Of a stretch of 64,000 nucleotides of DNA, positions 43,945 to 52,033 are shown piece after piece. Within the stretch, counting starts at the first letter, position 1, and every line of letters starts with the position of its first letter. The stretch lies in NCBI RefSeq assembly GCF_001665575.1, contig NZ_LZSU01000042.1, forward strand, positions 62,001 to 126,000, read 5' to 3'. The translations under genes were made by a program, and so were the position numbers. The notes beneath the pieces are model-generated. The model searched no databases and was not told the DNA's origin. It worked only from the letters and a program-made list of their open reading frames with translations. The DNA comes from Mycobacterium sp. 852013-51886_SCH5428379 (GTDB lineage Bacteria; Actinomycetota; Actinomycetes; Mycobacteriales; Mycobacteriaceae).

Positions 43945-43975
43945 TTGACTCTCTCCCAGGGAGAGACCCGACGGT
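43945..43975 (+). promoter_or_regulatory. MerR-type operator/promoter
   Basis: A TTGACT -35 (43945-43950) is followed by a perfect dyad CTCTCCC-A-GGGAGAG (43951-43965). The -10 candidate GACGGT lies at 43970-43975, with a 19-bp spacer. A long 19-bp spacer filled by a dyad is the hallmark of promoters activated by MerR proteins. It faces the SDR gene at 44053, and the MerR gene lies just beyond the SDR. Confidence 0.6.
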
Positions 43976-43981
43976 GGAGCC

Positions 43982-44056
43982 ATGACACATCACACCTTGC
44001 ACTTCCGGTTCACTCTCGACGGTGCGCTGATCGCCCGGCTGGTGATCGAGCCATGA
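43982..44056 (+). CDS. 24-codon ORF, possible SnoaL-like remnant or leader peptide
   Basis: ATG 43982, with GGTGGAG upstream, opens a 24-residue frame containing HFRFTLDGALIARLVIEP. Its TGA overlaps the SDR start by 4 bp. The sequence resembles the C-terminal strand of SnoaL-like/NTF2 proteins, so it may be what remains after an internal deletion of such a gene. It could also serve as a translated leader that couples to the SDR. Too short for a confident call. Confidence 0.4.
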   Translation: MTHHTLHFRFTLDGALIARLVIEP

Positions 44057-44895
44057 CGGGGCGCACATGGTTCATCACCGGAGGCACACCCGGAGGCTTC
44101 GGGATGGCCTTCGCCGACGCCGCCCTGGAGATCGGGGACCGGGTGGCGCTCACGGCGCGGCGCCCCGCCGAATTGGACGCATGGGCGCAGTCGCACGGCG
44201 ACAGGGTGCTCGTGCTGCCGCTCGACGTCACCGACACGACTCAGGTGCGGCAGGCGGTGCGGGCCGCCGAGGAGCGGTTCAGCGGAATCGATGTCCTGGT
44301 GAACAATGCGGGACGGGGATGGTTCGGTTCGATCGAGGGGATGGACGAGTCCCAGGTGCGAAAGATGTTCGAGCTGAACTTCTTCGCCGTGCTGTCGCTC
44401 CTGCGGGCCGCCCTGCCCGGGATGCGCGCGAGGGGCAGCGGGTGGATCGTCAACATGTCCTCGGTGGCGGGGCTGCTGGGGACGACCGGGTTCGGCTACT
44501 ACAGCGCGACCAAGTTCGCGATCGAGGCCGTCACCGAGGTGCTCCGCGACGAGGTCGCCGCGCACGGGATCGAGGTGATGGCAGTCGAACCCGGCGCCTT
44601 CCGCACCCGGGCTTACGCAGGCTTCGCCAACGACACCGTCGAGGAAGCCGTCGACGTCTACCGGCCCATGCTCGCGCAGGTGCGCGATGCGATGGTCGCC
44701 CAGGACGGTACCCAACCGGGTGACCCGCACCGCGGCGTTCGCGCGGTGATCGCCGCTATGCAGCAGAACCCGCCGCCGCGCCGACTGGTGCTCGGTAGTG
44801 GGGGATTCGACGCCGCCGTCGCGGCGCTCGAGGCGACCGTCGGCGATATCCGCCGGAACGAGACCCTGTCCCGTGGCGCGGACTTTCCCGGCTAG
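44053..44895 (+). CDS. Short-chain dehydrogenase/reductase
   Basis: This 280-residue classical SDR has the cofactor motif TGGTPGGFG, NNAG (VLVNNAGRGWFG), the catalytic Ser in NMSSVAG, and YSATK with Tyr/Lys. It oxidises or reduces an unknown alcohol/ketone. ATG 44053 overlaps the tiny upstream ORF by 4 bp. It is likely under control of the MerR regulator encoded convergently; their stops overlap by 3 bp. Confidence 0.93.
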   Translation: MTGRTWFITGGTPGGFGMAFADAALEIGDRVALTARRPAELDAWAQSHGDRVLVLPLDVTDTTQVRQAVRAAEERFSGIDVLVNNAGRGWFGSIEGMDESQVRKMFELNFFAVLSLLRAALPGMRARGSGWIVNMSSVAGLLGTTGFGYYSATKFAIEAVTEVLRDEVAAHGIEVMAVEPGAFRTRAYAGFANDTVEEAVDVYRPMLAQVRDAMVAQDGTQPGDPHRGVRAVIAAMQQNPPPRRLVLGSGGFDAAVAALEATVGDIRRNETLSRGADFPG

Positions 44896-45731
44896 GTTCC
44901 GGTCACCGGGGCGAGACGGAAGACCGGCCAACCGATCTCAGTGCGCCAGCGGTCGGGGTCCAGGGTGTCGCGGGGCCCGACCAGATACGTCTCGTGGATC
45001 GGACCGTCGACGGCCAGAGCATGCGTGACCACCCACGCGCCGAGGCGGCCGTAGGTGACGTCGATGTCGTCGTGTGGTCCCTGGTGGCGAGCGACAGCGA
45101 CGTCGGCGCGCGGCAACTCGACGACCTCGATGCGGCCGGAGCGGCGGGGCGCTCGCACCGGCCGGTAGACGGTCATCGCGCCGGCGCCGTGGGTGAACAG
45201 CTCGTTGGCGTAGTGCCCGCCGGGCGGACCGGTGTGTTCGTCCGGTGGAAAGGCGGCGTCGAGCTCAGCCATGGCGGCATCGAACCAGGACAACGAATCA
45301 TCATGTGCCACTCGGCCGCTGATTGCGGCGACGGTGCGGGCCGGCACCGACCGCAGCTCGACGTCGATGTCGTCGGGCTCGGGACGCAGCAGGCGGCGCA
45401 ACGATGCGACGGCGGCGCGGGTGCGGGCGAGTTCGGACTCCAGCCGCTGCAGGTGGCCGGCGATCACCTCGGCCCGCTGCTGCGGATCGTCGGTGGACAG
45501 GATGGACCCGACCTCGGCCAGCGGCACGTCGAGCTCGCGCAACCGGTGGATCACCTGGGCGGTCGGGATCTGCTCGGGCAGGTAGTACCGGTAGCCGGTC
45601 GACGGGTCGACGCGCGCCGGTTGGAGCAGACCGGCTTCGTGATAGCGGCGCAGGGTCCGCACGCTGAGGTGTGTGACGGTGGCGAATTCACCGATCGTCA
45701 GTCCGGAGCGCATGACGTCAGTGTGCAACAT
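44892..45731 (-). CDS. MerR-family regulator with GyrI-like effector domain
   Basis: This 279-residue regulator has an N-terminal MerR winged helix (about 9-77; LTIGEFATVTHLSVRTLRRYHEAGLL), a coiled linker (about 85-117), and a C-terminal GyrI/SOUL-like multidrug-binding domain (about 125-279). The layout is that of BmrR/TipA-like activators that sense hydrophobic compounds. ATG 45731 (AAGGG upstream) or ATG 45713 is the start. The MerR-type operator at 43945-43975, upstream of the SDR, is its likely target. Confidence 0.92.
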   Translation of the reverse strand: MLHTDVMRSGLTIGEFATVTHLSVRTLRRYHEAGLLQPARVDPSTGYRYYLPEQIPTAQVIHRLRELDVPLAEVGSILSTDDPQQRAEVIAGHLQRLESELARTRAAVASLRRLLRPEPDDIDVELRSVPARTVAAISGRVAHDDSLSWFDAAMAELDAAFPPDEHTGPPGGHYANELFTHGAGAMTVYRPVRAPRRSGRIEVVELPRADVAVARHQGPHDDIDVTYGRLGAWVVTHALAVDGPIHETYLVGPRDTLDPDRWRTEIGWPVFRLAPVTGT

Positions 45732-45825
45732 GCCCTTACTCTGTTGGCCCTGTTGCGTCCCAGGTCCGAATTTTCAATACATTGCGCGGGCACGGACGTG
45801 CGGGGCCGTGAACGACAGGATCATC

Positions 45826-47379
45826 ATGCGATTCCAAACTGAACGGTACGACCACATCATCATTGGGGCCGGCTCGGCCGGCTGCGTGCTCGCGGCCCGA
45901 TTGTCCGAGGACCCGGCCACCCGCGTCCTGCTTCTCGAATCCGGTCCGGACGACAACAGACCCGAGATCGCCGTGCCGCCCGCGTGGCCGACACTGTGGG
46001 GAACCGAGGTCGACTACTCCTACGCGACCGTCCGGCAACCGGGTACCGGGGGGATGTCCCACGACTGGCCCCGCGGTCACACGCTGGGCGGCAGCAGCAG
46101 CATCAACGCCATGGTGTTTCTGCGTGGGCATCCCAGCGACTTCGATTCGTGGGCCGGGTCCGGTTGCATGGGTTGGGATTACGACGCCGTCCTGCCGTAC
46201 TTCCGGCGTATCGAGACGGTGCCGGGCGGGAATCCGAACTATCGGGGCACCGACGGACCGATGTCTCCCGCGCCCGCATCGGCGGCGGAGGCCAACCCGC
46301 TGTCGCAGATCTTCCTCGACGGTGCGGTCGCGACCGGATTCGCTCTGACCGACGACTTCAACGGCTGTCGTGCCGAGGGTGCGGGCTGGCATGATCTGTC
46401 GATTTTCGGTGGCGCCCGCCAGAGCACCGCTGCGGCCTATCTGCACCCGATTCGCCGAACGCGGCCCAATTTGGACGTCGTCACCGCGGCGCGGGTCCAC
46501 AAGCTTCTGATCAGCGGGTATCGTTGCGTCGGAGTCGAATTCCTGTATGACGGCGACCGCGTCACCGCGTTCGCCGACGGCGACGTGGTGATGAGCGCGG
46601 GAGCGGTGGACACCCCCAGGCTGTTTCTCCTGTCGGGTATCGGCCCGGCAGCCGAACTGGAGGCCGTGGGAATCGATGTCAGACACGACCTGCCCGGGGT
46701 CGGCCGCAATCTGCAGGACCATCCGCTGTGTCCGGTGATCTATGAGGCGACGCAGCCGATTCCGATGGGTCGAACCAACCACGCCGAGACGTCGGCGCTG
46801 TGGCGAAGCGACGCGTCGCTTCCGGGGCCGGACATGCAACTGATGTTCATCCACGTGCCCTTCCACCCGGGACACCTGACTGCCCCCGCCAACAGCTTCA
46901 CCTTGGCGGTCGCCACGGTGCCCGAATCGCGGGGCTCGATTCGTCTCGCCGGACCGGATCCCGGAACGCCGCCCCTGATCGACCCGAACTATCTGGGCAC
47001 TGAATCAGACGTGCGGCGGATGCTGCAGGGGTTGACGGTGGCGCGGGAGATCGCGGCCAGCGCACCCTTCGATGCGTGGCGCGGCCGGGAGGTACTGCCC
47101 GGACCCGGCGTCGTCGACGAAGGCGCACTGCGGGATTACCTGGCACGTGCGACCAGTACCTACTACCACCCCGTCGGAAGCTGTGCGATGGGAACCGGAC
47201 CCGAGGCGGTCGTCGATCCGGAGCTGCGGGTGCACGGCATCGCGGGCCTGCGGGTGGCCGACGCATCGATCATGCCGAAGATCCCGCCTGTCAACACCAA
47301 TGCCGTCGCCATCATGATCGGCGAGAAGGCCGCCGACCTGATTCGCCGGCCGACGCAGTCGCCGCGGCCCGATGCCTGA
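45826..47379 (+). CDS. GMC-family FAD-dependent oxidoreductase
   Basis: This 517-residue flavoprotein has the dinucleotide-binding motif IIIGAGSAGCVLAARL (residues 11-26), the GMC signature GHTLGGSSSINAMVFLRG, a second signature MSAGAVDTPRLFLLSGIG, and the C-terminal catalytic histidine in YYHPVGSCAMG. It oxidises an alcohol, choline-dehydrogenase style; the substrate is unknown. ATG 45826 has CAGGA 5 nt upstream. The following XRE gene overlaps its end by 8 bp, suggesting one transcript. Confidence 0.93.
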   Translation: MRFQTERYDHIIIGAGSAGCVLAARLSEDPATRVLLLESGPDDNRPEIAVPPAWPTLWGTEVDYSYATVRQPGTGGMSHDWPRGHTLGGSSSINAMVFLRGHPSDFDSWAGSGCMGWDYDAVLPYFRRIETVPGGNPNYRGTDGPMSPAPASAAEANPLSQIFLDGAVATGFALTDDFNGCRAEGAGWHDLSIFGGARQSTAAAYLHPIRRTRPNLDVVTAARVHKLLISGYRCVGVEFLYDGDRVTAFADGDVVMSAGAVDTPRLFLLSGIGPAAELEAVGIDVRHDLPGVGRNLQDHPLCPVIYEATQPIPMGRTNHAETSALWRSDASLPGPDMQLMFIHVPFHPGHLTAPANSFTLAVATVPESRGSIRLAGPDPGTPPLIDPNYLGTESDVRRMLQGLTVAREIAASAPFDAWRGREVLPGPGVVDEGALRDYLARATSTYYHPVGSCAMGTGPEAVVDPELRVHGIAGLRVADASIMPKIPPVNTNAVAIMIGEKAADLIRRPTQSPRPDA

Positions 47380-48196
47380 CGGAACCGCGCTCGGCGCTTT
47401 TCTGCGCTGGCACCGACACCGGCTGAGTCCCCGCGATGTGGGACTGCCCGACCATGGCCGGCGCCGGGTTCCCGGCCTGCGGCGCGAAGAGGTCGCGATG
47501 CTCGCACGCATCAGCAACGAGTACTACATCCGCATCGAACAGGGCCGCGAGCGAAGCCCGTCGGTGGCGGTGCTCGACGCACTCGCCGAAGCCCTGCAGC
47601 TCGACTCCGGTCAGGCGAAACACCTTCTCGCGCTGGCCAGACCGAGGTCCCGCACGGCTGTGGCACGGCACACCCGCGCACCGGAAGGCGCCGTCCGGCT
47701 GATCGACCAGCTGGCCCTGCCCGCGGTGCTGCTGAGCAGGTATATGGATGTGTTGGCGGCCAACGATGCCGCGCAGGAACTGTTCCCGAACATGCTGCCC
47801 GGAACGAATCGCATCCGCTCGTCGTTCCTGGACCCCCGCGAATGGGAGTTCTGGCGGGATTGGGAACAGGCCGCGGCCGACAGCGTCGCGCAGTTGCGCA
47901 CCGACCTGGGCGGCGACGTCGAATCGTCACCGGTGCGCTCGCTGATCGCTGAACTCCAGCAGCATTCTCATGTGTTTCGGCAGCTGTGGTCCCGGCAGGA
48001 CGTGCAGCAACACGCCCTCACGCCGGTGCGGCTTCGCCACCCCGATGCCGGCGATCTCGAACTGCACCGCGAGAAGTTCATCGTGGCCGGTACGGACGGA
48101 ATCGTGCTGTACATCTACTACGCCGACGCGAGATCGATGTCGGCACAACAGCTTGACGCGCTGCTACATCGAGTTCAGCTGCGCGCCGGCCGATGA
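47372..48196 (+). CDS. XRE-family regulator with MmyB-like ligand-binding domain
   Basis: This 274-residue protein has an XRE helix-turn-helix (about 5-85; GLRREEVAMLARISNEYY, IRIEQGRERSPSVAVLDAL) and a C-terminal MmyB-like domain (about 100-270; VLAANDAAQELFPNM, LELHREKFIVAGTDG) that binds a fatty-acid-like or other small ligand in relatives. It overlaps the GMC gene by 8 bp. It may bind the inverted repeat at 48246-48267 just downstream. Confidence 0.92.
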   Translation: MPDGTALGAFLRWHRHRLSPRDVGLPDHGRRRVPGLRREEVAMLARISNEYYIRIEQGRERSPSVAVLDALAEALQLDSGQAKHLLALARPRSRTAVARHTRAPEGAVRLIDQLALPAVLLSRYMDVLAANDAAQELFPNMLPGTNRIRSSFLDPREWEFWRDWEQAAADSVAQLRTDLGGDVESSPVRSLIAELQQHSHVFRQLWSRQDVQQHALTPVRLRHPDAGDLELHREKFIVAGTDGIVLYIYYADARSMSAQQLDALLHRVQLRAGR

Positions 48197-48245
48197 CGTC
48201 TCCCACTCTCGGGGTTTCGGTATCCGGCTGCCAGGCCCTGTCTCT

Positions 48246-48267
48246 ACCAGGATGACCGCTGCCTGGT
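48246..48267. promoter_or_regulatory. Candidate XRE operator
   Basis: ACCAGG (48246-48251) and CCTGGT (48262-48267) form a 6-bp inverted repeat with a 10-bp gap, in the only sizeable intergenic space near the XRE gene. It lies 63 bp before the hypothetical gene at 48330. The arms are short, so the call rests mainly on position. Confidence 0.35.
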
Positions 48268-48329
48268 TATCGGGGACATCGGCCCGCAGGGTGGTTCGAG
48301 ACAGCCATGTGCGCAGAAGGAGTTCGAGA

Positions 48330-48797
48330 ATGACACCCATGCCCCCGCGAGATCTCGGCGTCCGCCCCCGGGCGCTGGTCGCGCGCGAACCGTCGGTGGT
48401 GGCGCGCGTCGGCGCGGGCCTGATCGCCGGCCTGCTTGATCAGCAGATCGAGGACGGGACGGCCGTGGCACCGAACACCATGCTCGCGGCCCACACGGCA
48501 CGGTTGACTTCCCGGCGCGAGCGCTCCGCGCTGACAGCCAAGCTGAGGGCAGTCGTGGAGCAGAGTCTGGGCCCACAACTCCCTTGGTCGGGACGGATAC
48601 CGCCGCACCGCGGCAATGTCGCCGCGGCGATGCCGCTGATCACGGCCGTCATGGCCCGGTTGGACGGCCCGCAGCCCATCCTGCCGCGGGGTACTGCCCG
48701 GTTGCGGCTGCTCATGAGCGACGGCACCGGACCGCTCTACTCAGGCCGCAACGGAAGTCTTTCGGCCGCGTTGCAAGCGGTCCTTGCCGCTCTGTGA
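48330..48797 (+). CDS. Hypothetical protein
   Basis: This 155-residue protein is rich in Ala, Arg and Leu, with no recognisable domain, no signal peptide and no membrane span. ATG 48330 has AAGGAG 7 nt upstream. Its TGA overlaps a possible GTG start (48794) of the winged-helix/hydrolase gene, so the two may be coupled. Its start was chosen on the ribosome-binding site; the frame stays open well upstream without a better start. Confidence 0.6.
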   Translation: MTPMPPRDLGVRPRALVAREPSVVARVGAGLIAGLLDQQIEDGTAVAPNTMLAAHTARLTSRRERSALTAKLRAVVEQSLGPQLPWSGRIPPHRGNVAAAMPLITAVMARLDGPQPILPRGTARLRLLMSDGTGPLYSGRNGSLSAALQAVLAAL

Positions 48798-48802
48798 ACG
48801 GA

Positions 48803-49987
48803 ATGTGGACGTTCGACGACTTCGTCCTGGACTGCTCCCGGTATGAACTGCGCTCGGGCGCACGCGTGGTCCGGGTCGAGCCGCAGGTGTTCGATGTGCT
48901 CACTCACCTCGTGAGCAACCGGCACCGATGCGTCACCAAGGTGGAGTTGCTGGATTCGGTATGGGGCGGACGATTCGTCGGCGAGGCGGCGCTATCCAGC
49001 CGAATCGCCGCGGCGCGCCGCGCGCTGGGTGACGACGGGGAGGCGCAGCGCTACATCCGGACGGTACGGGGCCGGGGTTATCAGTTCATCGGTGTGGTGG
49101 ACGAGAAGCGTTGCGCCAGAACAATTGGCCCACCCGAAGCGCTGCCGCGTCAGGACGTCGGATTCTGCCGTGCGGAGGACGGTGTGCGTCTTGCCTATGC
49201 CGTGGTCGGTGACGGGCCGCCGCTGGTGCGTGCCGCGAACTGGTTGACCCACCTGGGATACGACCTCGCGAGCCCGGTGTGGGGACACTGGATACGGGAG
49301 CTGTCGCGGCACCACAGGCTGGTCCGCTACGACGAACGCGGTTGCGGTCTGTCTGACTGGGACGCCCCCGACTTCACGTTCGACGACTGGGTGGCCGATC
49401 TCGAGTGTGTGGTCGACACACTCGGTCTGACGCGATTCCCCCTGCTCGGGGTGTCGCAGGGCGCTGCGGTGGCGGTCGCGTACGCGGCGCGGAATCCGGA
49501 GCGCGTCTCGGCGCTGGTCCTCTACGGCGGCTACGCACGTGGTCGCGCGGTGCGCGCCGCCGGAGACGCCGAAAGGAACGCGGCGGCACTGGATCTGGAT
49601 CTGGCGCGGGTCGGCTGGTCGCGAGACGACCCGGCCTTCCGCCGGGTGTTCGCGGCGCAGTTCCTGCCCGACGGAACGCGCGCGGACTGGGACGCGTTCG
49701 ACGCTTTGCAGCGACGCACCACGTCGGCGGCGAATGCGGTGCGGTTCCTCGAGCAGTTCGCCGAGATCGACGTCCGCGATCAGGCCGGGCAGGTGGCCTG
49801 TCCGACCCTGGTCATGCACTCGAGCGAGGACCATCGGGTGCCGGCGCGCTTCGGTGAGGAGCTCGCGACGCTGATTCCGGACGCACAGCTGGTGACGCTG
49901 CACAGCAGAAACCATCTGCTCACCCCCGCCGAGCCCGCCTGGTCGGAGTTCCGCGCGACAGTGCACGCGTTTCTGTCCGCGCACTGA
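48803..49987 (+). CDS. Winged-helix DNA-binding domain fused to an alpha/beta hydrolase
   Basis: The 394-residue protein joins an OmpR/PhoB-type winged helix (about 1-100; VEPQVFDVLTHLVSNRHRCVTK, ending RTVRGRGYQFIG) to an alpha/beta hydrolase (about 120-394). The hydrolase has the nucleophile elbow GVSQGAAV, an acid in SSEDHRVPARF, and His in SRNHLL. It could be a regulator that senses or cleaves a small ester or lactone. GTG 48794, overlapping the previous stop, is an alternative start. There is no receiver domain, so phosphorylation control is unlikely. Confidence 0.88.
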   Translation: MWTFDDFVLDCSRYELRSGARVVRVEPQVFDVLTHLVSNRHRCVTKVELLDSVWGGRFVGEAALSSRIAAARRALGDDGEAQRYIRTVRGRGYQFIGVVDEKRCARTIGPPEALPRQDVGFCRAEDGVRLAYAVVGDGPPLVRAANWLTHLGYDLASPVWGHWIRELSRHHRLVRYDERGCGLSDWDAPDFTFDDWVADLECVVDTLGLTRFPLLGVSQGAAVAVAYAARNPERVSALVLYGGYARGRAVRAAGDAERNAAALDLDLARVGWSRDDPAFRRVFAAQFLPDGTRADWDAFDALQRRTTSAANAVRFLEQFAEIDVRDQAGQVACPTLVMHSSEDHRVPARFGEELATLIPDAQLVTLHSRNHLLTPAEPAWSEFRATVHAFLSAH

Positions 49988-50015
49988 CGTGGCCGTGGGG
50001 GCGTCACCGGTCGGG

Positions 50016-50609
50016 TCACGGGAGCGCACCGTGAAGCGCGTCGCGCAGATGCCGCCGGCTGCGGTGCAGTCTCGACATGACCGTCCCGGGCCGTACCCCC
50101 ATCACCGTCGCGACCTCACGACACGACAGGCCCTCGACCGCGGAGTAGTACATGGTCTGGCGCATCGATTCCGGCAGCGCCGAAAGCGCCGAAGCGAGTG
50201 CCGGGCTGGGTACCCCCTGCAGCGCAACGTGTTCGGCCGAGGGTGCTCCGCGGCCCCCCTCCAGGTCATCGACGTCTCCGGAGAGCTCCTCGGTGGGTCG
50301 GCGCGACGACGCGCGGTGCGCGTTGATCCATGCGTTGCGCATGATGCACGTCAACCACGCCAGCAGACGCGGGTCCTCGCCGAGGGTATGGAAAGACCGG
50401 TATGCCTTCAGCAGTGTTTCCTGCACCAGGTCCTCAGCGTCGGCCCCATTCCGCGTGAGCGACAGGGCTCGCCGATACAGAGGTCCGCTCAGTTGCCGTA
50501 TCGCATCCTCGAAATCAACGGTGCACGTAGCCGGTTCGGCTGACTGTCCCATACCGCCATGCTTCGCGTCCGCGGCCGCGGTAGCTTGAAGATTGTTGGG
50601 AGATCTCAT
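50016..50609 (-). CDS. ECF-type RNA polymerase sigma factor
   Basis: This 197-residue sigma factor has region 2 at about 35-100 (NGADAEDLVQETLLKAYRSF, then LAWLTCIMRNAWINAHR) and region 4 at about 135-190 (ALPESMRQTMYYSAVEGLSCREVATVMGV, then GTVMSRLHRSRRHLR). No anti-sigma gene follows; the MFS gene precedes it on the same strand by 57 bp. ATG 50609 is used; ATG 50552 (MGQSAEP) would remove 19 weakly conserved residues. Confidence 0.92.
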   Translation of the reverse strand: MRSPNNLQATAAADAKHGGMGQSAEPATCTVDFEDAIRQLSGPLYRRALSLTRNGADAEDLVQETLLKAYRSFHTLGEDPRLLAWLTCIMRNAWINAHRASSRRPTEELSGDVDDLEGGRGAPSAEHVALQGVPSPALASALSALPESMRQTMYYSAVEGLSCREVATVMGVRPGTVMSRLHRSRRHLRDALHGALP

Positions 50610-50666
50610 GGAGAAGTGAGAGGAACCAGTCGGCCTCGCCCTACTCGTCGAGCAGGGCGAGCTCGC

Positions 50667-51902
50667 TCAGACCTGTGCGGGCAGGGGCCCGGTCAGCGTC
50701 GACGGCCGGCACAGCAGCGTCACCACGACCACCGACCCCGCTGCCACGCCGAACGCGACGTACACATTGAAGACGTCGGCCGCCCCGCCCAGCACGAGCG
50801 CCGCGATCGGCCGCGAGCCGAGGAAGCCGACGAGCCACAGCGCCATGATGCGGCCGCGCAACTCCTCGGGAGCACGCTCCTGCACGACGGTGCTCAGCCC
50901 CGTCATCGCCCAGCCGAAACCCAGCCCGGCGAGCGTGAAGCCGGCCATCGCGACCGCCGTCACCGAACCGAACACCAGCACACCGCAGCCCGCCGCCAGC
51001 AGCCACAGCCCGATGAACGACACCCGACTCGAGGCGAGGCGGCCTCGCATCAGCGCCAGCGTGGCCATCCCCACCGCAGCCCCGATGCCGAACAGCGCGG
51101 AGAGCAACCCGACCAGGCTGGTGCTGCCGCCCAGGGTGTCCGCCATCGATGGAGTGAGCGTGATCGAGGCGTCCGCCGCGAAGCCGACCGTCGTCACCGC
51201 CAGCAGTGCGAGGAACAGCGGCTTGTCGCGCCACACGTAGCGCACAGCCGCGCGCACGCGGTAGTCGGCGCCCTCGCGGCGGATCGGGGGCGTCGGGAAA
51301 TGCACCACGAGCAGGAAGGCCACGAAGATGACGTGCAGTGCCGCGCTGGCCGCGAAGCCCTCGGCGTAGCCGAGATGGGCCGCCAGGTAGGCGCCGATCG
51401 GCGGGCCCATGATCCGGCCGATCGTCATCGGAATGCTGTTCAGCGCCATGGCTGTCGACAGCTCACCCTCGCGGATGAGGTTCGGCACGATCGATTGCAT
51501 CGCCGGGCCGCCCACCACGAAGCCGATGCCCACGAGCAGGGTTCCGGCCAGGATCGCCGCCGGGGCCTGTGCCTCGGAGATCGCCAACCACACCGCGATC
51601 GATCCCGACCCGACCACGCACAGCACGCGACCCAGCAGGATCTGCCGCGCCGGGTTGCCGGTGTCGGCCCATTTGCCGCTGGTCGGCGCCAGCACGAGTT
51701 GCGGCGCGAACTGGACGACGCCGACCAGGCCCACCATCAGAGCCGACCGGGTGGCGTCGTACATGACGATCGCCGCGACGATGCCGTGGGTCCACACGGC
51801 CACGACCGAGAACATCTTCCCCCAGAACAGGGCGCCGAAGACGGGGTCGAACATCAACCCCATCGCGCCGCGCGCCTGCGGCCTGGTCGTCTGCGCCGTC
51901 AT
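50667..51902 (-). CDS. MFS transporter (enterobactin-exporter/macrolide-type)
   Basis: This 411-residue protein has about twelve membrane spans and the loop 2-3 region LAPTSGKWADTGNPARQILLGR of the MFS. The overall pattern (FDPVFGALFWGKMFSVVAVWTHG; PNLIREGELSTAMALNSIP; ERAPEELRGRIMALW) fits the MFS_3/EntS-like drug or siderophore exporter group. ATG 51902 was chosen because the preceding in-frame residues are not membrane-like. It is divergent from the FAD oxidoreductase. The substrate is unknown. Confidence 0.9.
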   Translation of the reverse strand: MTAQTTRPQARGAMGLMFDPVFGALFWGKMFSVVAVWTHGIVAAIVMYDATRSALMVGLVGVVQFAPQLVLAPTSGKWADTGNPARQILLGRVLCVVGSGSIAVWLAISEAQAPAAILAGTLLVGIGFVVGGPAMQSIVPNLIREGELSTAMALNSIPMTIGRIMGPPIGAYLAAHLGYAEGFAASAALHVIFVAFLLVVHFPTPPIRREGADYRVRAAVRYVWRDKPLFLALLAVTTVGFAADASITLTPSMADTLGGSTSLVGLLSALFGIGAAVGMATLALMRGRLASSRVSFIGLWLLAAGCGVLVFGSVTAVAMAGFTLAGLGFGWAMTGLSTVVQERAPEELRGRIMALWLVGFLGSRPIAALVLGGAADVFNVYVAFGVAAGSVVVVTLLCRPSTLTGPLPAQV

Positions 51903-52033
51903 GTGCGCGCACCCAGATCGATGCGGAAATACGGCATGAAAATATGCATAGCACATGGATGTATCTGCACTCGAATCGTGACGGTTGGGCGAGTGCCCGA
52001 TTGATCTAGATCCTGCGGTGGTATCCACCGCGC

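Noticed and set aside
51943..51950. TATGCATA palindrome between the MFS and reductase genes
   Set aside because: Eight bases of palindrome are expected by chance in 64 kb and no second copy is nearby.
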